The notes beneath the pieces are model-generated. The model ran no database searches. It had not been told where the DNA came from and saw only the letters and a program-made list of their open reading frames with translations. This document shows, piece after piece, positions 1 through 5,126 of a stretch of DNA of 5,126 nt. The first letter of the stretch is position 1, and each line of letters opens with the position of its first letter. The stretch lies in NCBI GenBank assembly GCA_003242645.1, contig QGVC01000258.1, positions 1 to 5,126 of the forward strand. The letters are read 5' to 3'. The position numbers and the translations under genes were made by a program. Source of the stretch: Pseudomonadota bacterium (GTDB taxonomy: Bacteria > Pseudomonadota > Alphaproteobacteria > Rhizobiales > Hyphomicrobiaceae).

Positions 1-995
1 GGCGTGCGCTTGCCGGGGATGTCCACGTCAAACTTGACCCGTGCGCCGAGCGAGGGGTCCTTGAACGGATTTGGGTAGTCGGCGGGTGCCTTCTCGTAGA
101 CGGCCGGGTTGATCGGTAGCCGGCGGATGCTCGGCTCCAACAAGATCTCCTGGCCTTCCGGCGACAGGAGGAACTCAATAAAGGCTTCCGCGCCGGCCCT
201 GTTCGGCGCGTTGGCGACGATGGCGACGTTGGCCGGCACAATCGTCGTCACCGTCGGGTAGACGAACTTGACTGGGAAGCCGGAGGCCTGGGCCGAGAAG
301 GCGAAGAAGTCGATCACGATGCCGACGCCCACCTCGCCGGAGTTGACGGCTTCGGGGACGCCGAAGGAGCGCTCCGTGACTTGCCGGAAGTTGCCCGCCA
401 TTTCCTTGATGGTTCGCCACCCCTGTTCCCAGCCTTCACCCTGCAGGATGGTTTCGATGGTGAGATGCGTGGTGCCGGAACGAGAAGGTGCTGCGATTGC
501 GACGTGGTCGAAATAGACCGGCTTGGCAAGATCGCTCCACTCCTTCGGCTCCGGCAGATTATTGGCCTTGGCGTAGCGCTCGTTCCACATGATGCCGTAC
601 CCGGAGGCCGCGAACCCGAAGTAGTAGCCGTCCGGATCGTTGATCGGGAAGGCGCCGATCTTCTCCGGAATGCCCGTCGCCTTGGGCTGGTATTTCTGCA
701 GGAGCCCCTTGCCCTTGAGCACCTCGAACGCATCCGGCGCGGAAGCCCAGAACAGGTCCGTCTGATTGTTGGCTCTGGTCTCTTCGAGGTACTTCACGCC
801 CGCGTTGGTATTGCGGTTCTGCACGTCGAGCGTAACGCCTGGATAGGCCTTCTCGAAGGCTCTCTTGAAGGGATCGGTCACATCCTTCGAATAGGAGGTC
901 GAGACCGTCACCTTGCCGGTCGGAGACTGGGCCTGTGCGGGGCCGATGCCAACGGCGAAGGCGAATGCCGCGAGTACGGCAAGTGGGCGTTTCAT
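1..995 (-). CDS. ABC transporter periplasmic solute-binding protein, family 1 (Fe3+/AfuA-PgtC type), 3' end cut off
   Basis: Secreted binding protein that captures a solute in the periplasm and hands it to an ABC permease. The ATG at 993-995 is preceded on the minus strand by GGGAGGA (1000-1006), a strong ribosome site at good spacing. The first 22 residues form a Sec signal peptide (MKR, then a hydrophobic run, ending in AQA before QSP). The mature part begins KVTVSTSYSK, followed by DPFKRAFEKAYPGV, the usual opening of family-1 binding proteins. Further marks are DLFWASAPDAF (about 80-90), FAASGYGIMWNER (128-140), a GEVGVGI stretch (220-226) and FIEFLLSPEGQEIL (272-285), typical of COG1840 proteins. 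RLPINPAVYEKAP with YPNPF near residues 292-311 recalls PgtC-like members. 331 residues are visible; the stop lies beyond the left edge, and relatives usually run somewhat longer. The ligand cannot be read from sequence: iron, phosphonate or organic solutes are all known in this family. Its place after ureide enzymes suggests an organic nitrogen compound (inference). It is 292 bp from puuE, so it may have its own promoter. Confidence 0.9.
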   Translation of the reverse strand, partial: MKRPLAVLAAFAFAVGIGPAQAQSPTGKVTVSTSYSKDVTDPFKRAFEKAYPGVTLDVQNRNTNAGVKYLEETRANNQTDLFWASAPDAFEVLKGKGLLQKYQPKATGIPEKIGAFPINDPDGYYFGFAASGYGIMWNERYAKANNLPEPKEWSDLAKPVYFDHVAIAAPSRSGTTHLTIETILQGEGWEQGWRTIKEMAGNFRQVTERSFGVPEAVNSGEVGVGIVIDFFAFSAQASGFPVKFVYPTVTTIVPANVAIVANAPNRAGAEAFIEFLLSPEGQEILLEPSIRRLPINPAVYEKAPADYPNPFKDPSLGARVKFDVDIPGKRT

Positions 996-1039
996 CGTTT
1001 CCTCCCGAGCTTGATCTGCGGGCAGACATCCCTGTCGAT

Positions 1040-1068
1040 TTTATCGTTGGTTTCCTGGCGGGACGCAA
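1040..1068 (-). promoter_or_regulatory. Candidate sigma-70 promoter for the left solute-binding protein gene
   Basis: On the minus strand TTGCGT (1068-1063) is followed after exactly 17 bases by GATAAA (1045-1040). The -10 matches TATAAT at four of six positions and the -35 matches TTGACA at three, so it is weak. It would give a leader of about 35-40 bases before the ATG at 995. The spacing and the only A/T-rich patch of the gap are the sole support; it could be chance. Confidence 0.25.
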
Positions 1069-1176
1069 TTGTTCGACAGGCCTGGTGCCCCCGAGCGCAA
1101 GAAGAGGAAGCGCCTTATGATGTCCCAATCAGAAAACTGGACGTACCCGGGCCCTCCACCCTCCGTCGGGACAACA

Positions 1177-1219
1177 GGTTGCCACGAGTGCTGCCGACAT
1201 TTGTCGTTTCGTGGCAACC
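1177..1219. repeat. Perfect 11-bp inverted repeat with nested inner stem
   Basis: GGTTGCCACGA (1177-1187) and its exact reverse complement TCGTGGCAACC (1209-1219) flank a 21-base centre. Inside the centre CGAC (1195-1198) pairs with GTCG (1203-1206) around a four-base loop, so single-stranded RNA could form a long stem with an asymmetric internal loop. The arm centres are 32 bp apart, about three helical turns, so two bound proteins would lie on the same face of the DNA. No T-run follows on either strand, which argues against an intrinsic terminator. It sits about 180-220 bp upstream of the start at 995, so an operator or activator site for that gene is the favoured reading; a leader RNA structure is the alternative. 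The repeat is seen directly; its role is inferred. Confidence 0.8.
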
Positions 1220-1287
1220 GTCACACCGAGCGATCGGCTCGACAGCGAGAGGTGTCAGCAACCCTCCGGATGGCGGGACCAAACCGG

Positions 1288-2199
1288 TCACGAAGGCCGA
1301 TGATGCTCGTGCCAATGGCGGGCAATATCAATGCGCCGCGCGATCCAGACGCCGGAGTGGCTTTGAACGTGGTCCAGAAAGCGCAGCAGCCCGGCCGCTC
1401 GGCCCGGACGCCCCGCCAGACGGCAGTGCAGACCGACGGACATCATCTTCGGAGCATCCGCGCCTTCGGCGTAGAGCACATCAAAGCAGTCCTTCAGATA
1501 TTGGAAGAAGTCCTCCCCGTGGGCGAACCCCTGCGCGTTGATGAACCGCATGTCGTTGGCATCGAGCGTGTAGGGAATGATGAGGTGCGGGCCGCGCTCG
1601 GATTTCACCCAGTAGGGTAGATCGTCGGCGTAAGAGTCCGACGAATAGAGGAACCCTCCTTCCTCAATGACGAGCTTCAAAGTGTTTGCGGAGCATCGGC
1701 CGGTGTACCAGCCGTACGGGCGCTCACCCGTGACTTCGCGGTGGATGCGAATAGCCTCCCTCATGTGCTCCCGCTCCACCGACTCCGGAATGTCGCGATA
1801 TTCGATCCACTTGAGCCCGTGGCTCGCGATCTCCCATTCCGCCTCCTTCATGGCAGCGACCTGCTCCGGGCTGCGCGCGAGGGCTGTCGCCACCCCGTAA
1901 ACCGTGACGGGAAGGCCGCGGCTCGTAAATATCCGCCACAAGCGCCAGAAGCCTGCGCGAGCACCGTACTCGTACATGCTCTCGACGTTCATGTGCCGGT
2001 GACCCGGCCAAGGTTGGGCGCCGAGGACATCCGATAGGAAAGCCTCCGAGGCCGTGTCTCCGTGGAGGATGCAGTTTTCACCGCCCTCCTCGTAGTTCAC
2101 GACGAACTGGACGGCGATGCGGGCACCACCCGGCCAGCGAGGATCAGGTGGATTACGTCCGTAACCGAGAAGATCGCGAGGGTAGGTTTGATCAGTCAT
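1288..2199 (-). CDS. puuE: Allantoinase PuuE (metal-independent, polysaccharide-deacetylase fold)
   Basis: Cytosolic enzyme that opens the ring of allantoin to give allantoate, an analogue of the classical zinc allantoinase recruited from the NodB/polysaccharide deacetylase family. The 303-residue length fits PuuE. Recognisable marks: the N-terminal YPRDLLGYGRNPPDPRWP (6-23); NYEEGGEN (35-42) where deacetylases carry the TFDDG metal motif; SHGLKWIEYRD (126-136) in place of the HxxxH motif; GWYTGR (163-168); YTLDANDMRF (210-219); GLHCRLAGRPGR (256-267); and the terminal IDIARHW (290-296). These agree closely with Pseudomonas PuuE as I remember it. The ATG at 2197-2199 overlaps the stop of the upstream M20 gene by one base (TAATG), indicating translational coupling; an upstream in-frame ATG at 2262 would bury 21 extra residues in that gene and is rejected. 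No signal peptide. The symbol puuE is also used in E. coli for an unrelated GABA aminotransferase. Ring-opening of another cyclic ureide remains possible. Confidence 0.9.
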   Translation of the reverse strand: MTDQTYPRDLLGYGRNPPDPRWPGGARIAVQFVVNYEEGGENCILHGDTASEAFLSDVLGAQPWPGHRHMNVESMYEYGARAGFWRLWRIFTSRGLPVTVYGVATALARSPEQVAAMKEAEWEIASHGLKWIEYRDIPESVEREHMREAIRIHREVTGERPYGWYTGRCSANTLKLVIEEGGFLYSSDSYADDLPYWVKSERGPHLIIPYTLDANDMRFINAQGFAHGEDFFQYLKDCFDVLYAEGADAPKMMSVGLHCRLAGRPGRAAGLLRFLDHVQSHSGVWIARRIDIARHWHEHHRPS

Positions 2200-3446
2200 T
2201 AGGCAGATACACCCGCTAGTTCCAACACGCTGTGCAACAAGACGCTGGCGCCCGCAGCGCAATCCTGCGGTGTCGCACTTTCGGCTTCGTTGTGGCTGAT
2301 CCCGTCCTTGCAGGGGATGAAGATCATCGCCGTCGGCATGACTTTGGCTACGGCCACGGCATCATGGCCGGCACCCGATGTCATGCGGATGAAGTCGTAG
2401 CCGCACCGTTCCGCCGCCCTGGCAATTGCAGCGACGACGTTTGGGTCGAATGTCACCGGCGCCTTTTGCCAAATGCAGTCGAGTTCGATGCGAACGCCGC
2501 GATCTGCTGAAATTTGCTGCGCTGCGGCTTCCGCAGCCCTGCGCATTGCCTCCAGCCGTTCGGCGTCCGAATGGCGAAATTCCAAGGTGAAACAAACGCT
2601 GCCCGGAACCGTATTTCGCGATCCTGGACGGATGTGCGCCACGCCGATCGTCCCGACGCCGGCCGGCGCCTCGGCGCGTGCGATCCGCTCGACTTCAATC
2701 GCAAAGGCGGCGAATGCGGTTAGCGCGTCGCGCCGCAGATCCATTGGCGTTGTACCCGCGTGGCTTTCGCGCCCTTGGACCAGGCCATCGAACCAGAGCT
2801 GGCCTTTCGCGGATTCGACAATACCGATCGGAATATTGCGGGCCTCGAGGATCGGCCCCTGCTCGATATGCAGCTCGATCATCGCAGCAAATCGGCGACC
2901 GCCGGCCTTTTCACCTCCGGCAAAGCCGATCGCTTTCAACGCCTCGCCGACACTGATGCCGTTATTGTCTTTCCGGCTCCACGCCGTTTCTCGCGGCATA
3001 TCTCCGGTGAATACCTCGGAGCCCATGAGCCCCGGGGCAAAGCGCGCGCCTTCCTCGTTCGTCCAGTTGATCAGGCAGACGGGCGCCTCCGTTTCGATGC
3101 CTTTATCGTCTAGCGTGCGGAGCACCTCGAGACCTGCGAGCACGCCCAAAACGCCGTCAAACTTACCGCCCGTAGGCTGGGTGTCGAGGTGGGAGCCGAT
3201 CGCCACCGGCAAGCGGGAAGGATCGCGACCGTTTCGCTGAATATAGATGTTTCCAATATCATCGACCCCCGTCTGCCAACCTGCCTCCTTGGCGCGGGCG
3301 AGAAGCCAGTCGCGCGCCTGCCGATCTTCCTCGGAGAGTGCAAGCCGGCAAATGCCGCCATTCGGCGTCCCTCCGAACGCCGCGGTTTCCATGAGCGTCG
3401 ACCAGAGGCGGTCACCATTCACGCGCAGGTCGGAGAGTGCTGACAT
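2199..3446 (-). CDS. M20-family zinc amidohydrolase, probable allantoate amidohydrolase (AllC/HyuC type)
   Basis: Cytosolic metallo-hydrolase that cleaves N-carbamoyl or ureido groups. After PuuE the expected reaction is allantoate to ureidoglycine plus ammonia and CO2. All di-metal ligands of the family are present: His86 in GSHLDTQPTGG, Asp97 in KFDGVLG, Glu131/Glu132 in NEEGARF, His193 in ELHIEQGP and His385 in ISHNEAES. Substrate and dimer-interface marks are also kept: ESHAGTTPM (227-235, His229), PGSRNTVPG (274-282) and SGAGHDA (357-363). The 415-residue length is normal. The ATG at 3446 follows GGGGAG (3454-3449) at rather short spacing and gives the family opening LRVNGDRLW at residue 7; an earlier in-frame ATG at 3497 would lie inside the DUF3830 gene. 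It starts 19 bp after that gene and ends in the first base of puuE. Sequence alone does not separate AllC from N-carbamoyl-L-amino-acid hydrolase or beta-ureidopropionase; the neighbour puuE tips the call. Confidence 0.88.
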   Translation of the reverse strand: MSALSDLRVNGDRLWSTLMETAAFGGTPNGGICRLALSEEDRQARDWLLARAKEAGWQTGVDDIGNIYIQRNGRDPSRLPVAIGSHLDTQPTGGKFDGVLGVLAGLEVLRTLDDKGIETEAPVCLINWTNEEGARFAPGLMGSEVFTGDMPRETAWSRKDNNGISVGEALKAIGFAGGEKAGGRRFAAMIELHIEQGPILEARNIPIGIVESAKGQLWFDGLVQGRESHAGTTPMDLRRDALTAFAAFAIEVERIARAEAPAGVGTIGVAHIRPGSRNTVPGSVCFTLEFRHSDAERLEAMRRAAEAAAQQISADRGVRIELDCIWQKAPVTFDPNVVAAIARAAERCGYDFIRMTSGAGHDAVAVAKVMPTAMIFIPCKDGISHNEAESATPQDCAAGASVLLHSVLELAGVSA

Positions 3447-3465
3447 GGCTCCCCGCAGTCCACTC

Positions 3466-3879
3466 TCACAGCTGCTCGAAGGTGATGTCCTGCGCACCTT
3501 CCCAAAGCGTCTTTTTGCCGAGCGCCACGAGATTTTCCTGCCCCTTCGTGATCGTCAGGAAGTGATTGCCTGCTAATTGACCCATCTTGCTCGCAAAACA
3601 GACACTTCCGTAGGCCAGCAATATCTCCGTCTCGCTGTAACCGCCGGGGTAGAGAAGGAACTGACCGGGTGCCGGATAGCTCGTTGCATTCTCGAAACCG
3701 AGACCGAAATCCGTGTCGCCAAGTGGAATCCAGCACCCTTCCCCACTCCACCGCACGTGAATCAATTTCTGACGATACGGCAATAACTTCCTGAAAACCT
3801 CGCATGTTTTGGGAGCAAGCTCTGTTTCAAGAGCGGCTTCGAATTCATAGGGACCGGCGATCACACGGATTTTCGTCAT
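3466..3879 (-). CDS. DUF3830 family protein, function unknown, first gene of the ureide operon
   Basis: A 137-residue protein without signal peptide or membrane segment, so probably cytosolic. It resembles DUF3830, a family I recall as related to small cyclophilin-like beta-barrels. Visible marks: an opening beta strand pair (TKIRVIAGPYEFEAALET); LAPKTCEVFRKLLPY (21-35), as in cyclophilin-like proteins where a helix follows 'AP.T'; GEGCWIPLGD (46-55); PGQFLLYPGG (71-80); ETEILLAYG (83-91); and LAGNHFLTIT (102-111). The PG..L.YPGG then I.L.YG pattern matches what I remember of the TM1367-type fold. The ATG at 3877-3879 has GAGGAC just upstream; an ATG four codons earlier (3891) has a poorer site. 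The next gene begins 19 bp later, so the two are co-transcribed. No catalytic residues can be named. Family members are often found with M20 hydrolases and deacetylase-like enzymes (recollection), so a role in ureide or carbamoyl-compound handling is plausible but unproven. Confidence 0.85.
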   Translation of the reverse strand: MTKIRVIAGPYEFEAALETELAPKTCEVFRKLLPYRQKLIHVRWSGEGCWIPLGDTDFGLGFENATSYPAPGQFLLYPGGYSETEILLAYGSVCFASKMGQLAGNHFLTITKGQENLVALGKKTLWEGAQDITFEQL

Positions 3880-3906
3880 TCCTGTCCTCAAGCCTTCGCG
3901 AACCTG

Positions 3907-3922
3907 ATAGCCACTGGGCTAT
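3907..3922. repeat. 6-bp inverted repeat in the leader of the DUF3830 operon
   Basis: ATAGCC (3907-3912) and GGCTAT (3917-3922) are exact reverse complements around ACTG. The element begins 28 bases upstream of the DUF3830 start codon, so it could be a small mRNA hairpin with a four-base loop or a 16-bp operator. No T-run follows. The pairing is seen directly; any role is a guess. Confidence 0.5.
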
Positions 3923-4008
3923 GCACCTTCGGATACGTTTCGGCACGGAATTTGCCTAACGGAGATCCGGCAGCTGTACGCGCTGTCGTATCGAATTGCA
4001 GACCGTAT

Positions 4009-4016
4009 TGTATACA
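4009..4016. promoter_or_regulatory. Candidate GntR-type operator TGTATACA
   Basis: The 8-bp perfect palindrome TGTATACA lies in the context ATTGTATACAGT. TTGTATACAA-like sites are a familiar operator form for FadR/FCD-type GntR regulators, which often control catabolic and uptake genes in proteobacteria. It overlaps the only A/T-rich -10-like segment on the minus strand, where a repressor would block the DUF3830 operon. An 8-bp palindrome can occur by chance and no GntR gene is in the window. Confidence 0.35.
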
Positions 4017-4025
4017 GTTCTGCCG

Positions 4026-4037
4026 GTCAATGTTGAC
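4026..4037. promoter_or_regulatory. Small palindrome overlapping the plus-strand TTGACA element
   Basis: GTCAA (4026-4030) and TTGAC (4033-4037) form an inverted repeat around TG. The right arm coincides with the TTGACA -35-like hexamer for the LivK-type gene at 4128. It may be an operator, or merely a promoter hexamer with a chance mirror. Confidence 0.3.
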
Positions 4038-4112
4038 AATCTGGCACGGGCGTATTTCGATGGAAAGGTCGCGTGCCCCAGGCAGAACATGACAACAATA
4101 CGCGATGCTAGT

Positions 4113-4119
4113 GGAGGAG
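4113..4119 (+). promoter_or_regulatory. Strong ribosome binding site of the LivK-type gene
   Basis: GGAGGAG lies eight bases before the ATG at 4128. It decides the start: the next in-frame ATG at 4134 would be 14 bases away, too far for good initiation. Confidence 0.8.
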
Positions 4120-4127
4120 ACACAAAG

Positions 4128-5126
4128 ATGCGAATGCCGACGATTAGAGTGGCGCTCTGCGCTACGCTCGCAGGCTTAGCCTTTGCGGTGGTGCCATTTT
4201 CCGCACAAGCACAGGAGAAAGAGCTCAAAATTGGATTTGTCGGTGTCACGAGCGGACCAGCTGCCGCCTGGGGCATTTCGAACGTGCGCTCGATGCAAAC
4301 GCGCGCAGACTGGCTCAATGAAAAAGGTGGCGTGAAGATCGGAGACACGACCTACAAGATCACAATCGTCACTTTCGACGATCAAAAGGACCCGAGGCGC
4401 GCCATTGCCGGCATGGAGAAGATGGCGCAAGAAGGGATCCGCTACGTCGTCGGTCCAAACGTCGATGACGGTGCGGCGGCTGTGAGGCCGGTCGCGGAAT
4501 CCAAAGGCATTATTTATATCCCTTATGCATTTCCCAAAGAGCTTTATACGCCACCCGCATCCAATGCGATCCTTGGCATGGTGGCCAGCTATCAATCAGC
4601 GCCAGCGATCTACAAGTACTTGAAAGAAAATAGAGGCGTAAAGACCGTTGCCTTCGTTGCCGCAAATGAATCGGACCCGCTTAGCCAGCGGGACGCCGGT
4701 GTTGCTGCCGCGAAGGCTCTGGGGCTCGAGGTTGTTGCGCAGAATGACACCTATCAGAACGATACACGCGACTTCACACCGGTCTTGACGCCGATCGTGA
4801 AGTTGAAACCAGACTTGCTTGTTCTTTCCGGTGTTTCGCCTGGAAATGCCCCGCTATTGATCCGCGCGGCCCGCGAGCTCGGCTATCAGGGAATCATCTC
4901 CACCGAAACCGCGCACGATGCGAAGGTTCTCCAGGAGGGCGCAGGCGATCTTGCGAACGGCTTCATCTCCGTCGGCGGGGCCTCGACGCCGGAAATTCGC
5001 ACGCCGGAGATGGAGGAGTTCATCGAGCGCTACATAAAGAAGTACGGCGAATATAATGACGAATCGAACACGAAGGTTTACGCGCTCGAATACATCCTCG
5101 AAACCCTCAAGGCGAACCCCAAGGCG
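4128..5126 (+). CDS. ABC transporter periplasmic binding protein, LivK/branched-chain amino-acid type, 3' end cut off
   Basis: Secreted type-I binding protein (Peripla_BP_6 / LivK-like) that would feed a LivHMGF-style ABC importer. Residues 1-28 form a signal peptide (MRMPTIR, then a hydrophobic core, ending AQA before QEKELKIGF). The mature start LKIGFVGVTSGPAAAWG (33-49) is the usual first strand and ligand loop. It is followed by DWLNEKGGVKIGDTTYKI (61-78), FDDQKDPRRAIAGMEKM (83-99), YVVGPNVDDGAAAVRPVAE (106-124), the second-lobe strand VKTVAFVAANESD (171-183), and DTRDFTPVLTPIVKLKPDLL (212-231). The frame is open to the last base; 333 residues are visible and the family usually reaches 370-400, so a short tail is missing. 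This gene looks less GC-rich in places (about 4500-4560) than the minus-strand genes. Members of this family carry amino acids, urea, amides or aromatic acids; the divergent ureide enzymes suggest allantoin or a related compound, but this is inference. Permease genes would be expected just beyond the right edge. Confidence 0.92.
   Translation, partial: MRMPTIRVALCATLAGLAFAVVPFSAQAQEKELKIGFVGVTSGPAAAWGISNVRSMQTRADWLNEKGGVKIGDTTYKITIVTFDDQKDPRRAIAGMEKMAQEGIRYVVGPNVDDGAAAVRPVAESKGIIYIPYAFPKELYTPPASNAILGMVASYQSAPAIYKYLKENRGVKTVAFVAANESDPLSQRDAGVAAAKALGLEVVAQNDTYQNDTRDFTPVLTPIVKLKPDLLVLSGVSPGNAPLLIRAARELGYQGIISTETAHDAKVLQEGAGDLANGFISVGGASTPEIRTPEMEEFIERYIKKYGEYNDESNTKVYALEYILETLKANPKA

Larger units (their letters stand above)
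996..1287. other. Intergenic region between puuE and the left solute-binding protein gene
   Basis: This 292-bp gap has no credible gene on either strand. It holds a weak minus-strand promoter candidate (1040-1068) and a perfect 11-bp inverted repeat (1177-1219). It also has a small 5-bp stem, CGAGC at 1227-1231 against GCTCG at 1237-1241, just downstream of puuE. None of the hairpins is followed by a T-run on the minus strand, so I see no classical intrinsic terminator for the puuE operon. The length and the palindromes suggest that the left solute-binding gene is at least partly expressed from its own regulated promoter. Confidence 0.7.
3880..4127. promoter_or_regulatory. Divergent promoter region between the ureide operon and the LivK-type gene
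   Basis: These 248 bp separate two divergent transcription units and contain no gene. They must hold both promoters. On the plus strand a perfect TTGACA lies at 4033-4038, but 17-18 bases on the best -10 is only TTTCGA/TTCGAT, so an activator may be needed. On the minus strand TTGTCA (4039-4034) and TATACA (4014-4009) are 19 bases apart, a loose promoter candidate for the DUF3830 operon with a leader of about 120 bases. Three short palindromes (3907-3922, 4009-4016, 4026-4037) are possible operators; two overlap these promoter elements. A shared regulator for import and breakdown genes is inferred from this layout. Confidence 0.6.

Noticed and set aside
1077..1084. Palindrome CAGGCCTG
   Set aside because: Eight base pairs of G/C-rich palindrome with no extension or partner; easily chance.
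559..1128. A 189-codon minus-strand open frame overlapping the left binding protein
   Set aside because: It is a frame-shifted shadow of the binding-protein gene; the real frame has a signal peptide, family motifs and a strong ribosome site.
1227..1241. Possible terminator after puuE (CGAGC/GCTCG stem)
   Set aside because: The stem is only 5 bp and no T-run follows on the minus strand.
381..1541. A 386-codon open frame on the plus strand
   Set aside because: It is antisense to the left binding-protein gene and part of puuE, crosses the intergenic gap, has Arg/Pro/Gly-rich composition and no domain, and lacks a ribosome site. It arises from high-GC codon bias of the real genes.
2473..3240. 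A 255-codon open frame on the plus strand
   Set aside because: It lies entirely within the M20 hydrolase gene in antisense, with low-complexity Ser/Arg/Pro-rich sequence and no recognisable motif.
3922..3938. Possible NtrC site beginning TGCACC
   Set aside because: Only one half-site matches; five bases on, ATACGT does not resemble GGTGCA.
4042..4057. Possible sigma-54 promoter, TGGCACG at 4042-4048
   Set aside because: The -24 half is good, but the -12 position reads TATTT instead of TTGCA, lacking the essential GC.

Overview
The window looks like a chromosomal or megaplasmid segment of an alphaproteobacterium, probably a Rhizobiales-type soil or plant-associated bacterium. This is inferred from moderately high GC, strong G/C third-position bias in most genes, good Shine-Dalgarno sites, and a dense mix of ABC solute-binding proteins with small-molecule amidohydrolases. 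No rRNA or taxonomic marker is present, so the assignment is tentative.

Layout: four genes on the minus strand face away from one on the plus strand. Reading leftward from the divergent promoter region (3880-4127), the minus-strand genes are: a 137-residue DUF3830 protein (3466-3879); a 415-residue M20-family zinc amidohydrolase of the AllC/HyuC type (2199-3446); a 303-residue allantoinase of the PuuE type (1288-2199); then, after a 292-bp gap, a secreted solute-binding protein of the Fe3+/AfuA-PgtC type whose 3' end is cut off (1-995). The M20 and puuE genes share one base (TAATG) and the DUF3830 gene is 19 bp upstream, so these three are very likely one operon. On the plus strand a LivK-type (branched-chain amino-acid/amide family) solute-binding protein starts at 4128 and runs off the right edge.

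Function: the best reading is a ureide (allantoin) use locus. PuuE hydrolyses allantoin to allantoate; the M20 enzyme would then act as allantoate amidohydrolase, releasing ammonia. One or both solute-binding proteins would belong to ABC importers that bring in the ureide or a related amide; their permeases and ATPases lie outside the window. DUF3830, with a cyclophilin-like-looking sequence and no known role, is the first gene of the operon and the most open question. No enzyme for urate oxidation or ureidoglycine/ureidoglycolate breakdown, and no regulator, is visible here.

Non-coding DNA: the gap before the left solute-binding gene holds a perfect 11-bp inverted repeat with a smaller nested stem. 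The divergent region holds three short operator-like palindromes. No tRNA, rRNA, CRISPR, insertion sequence or convincing terminator was seen.
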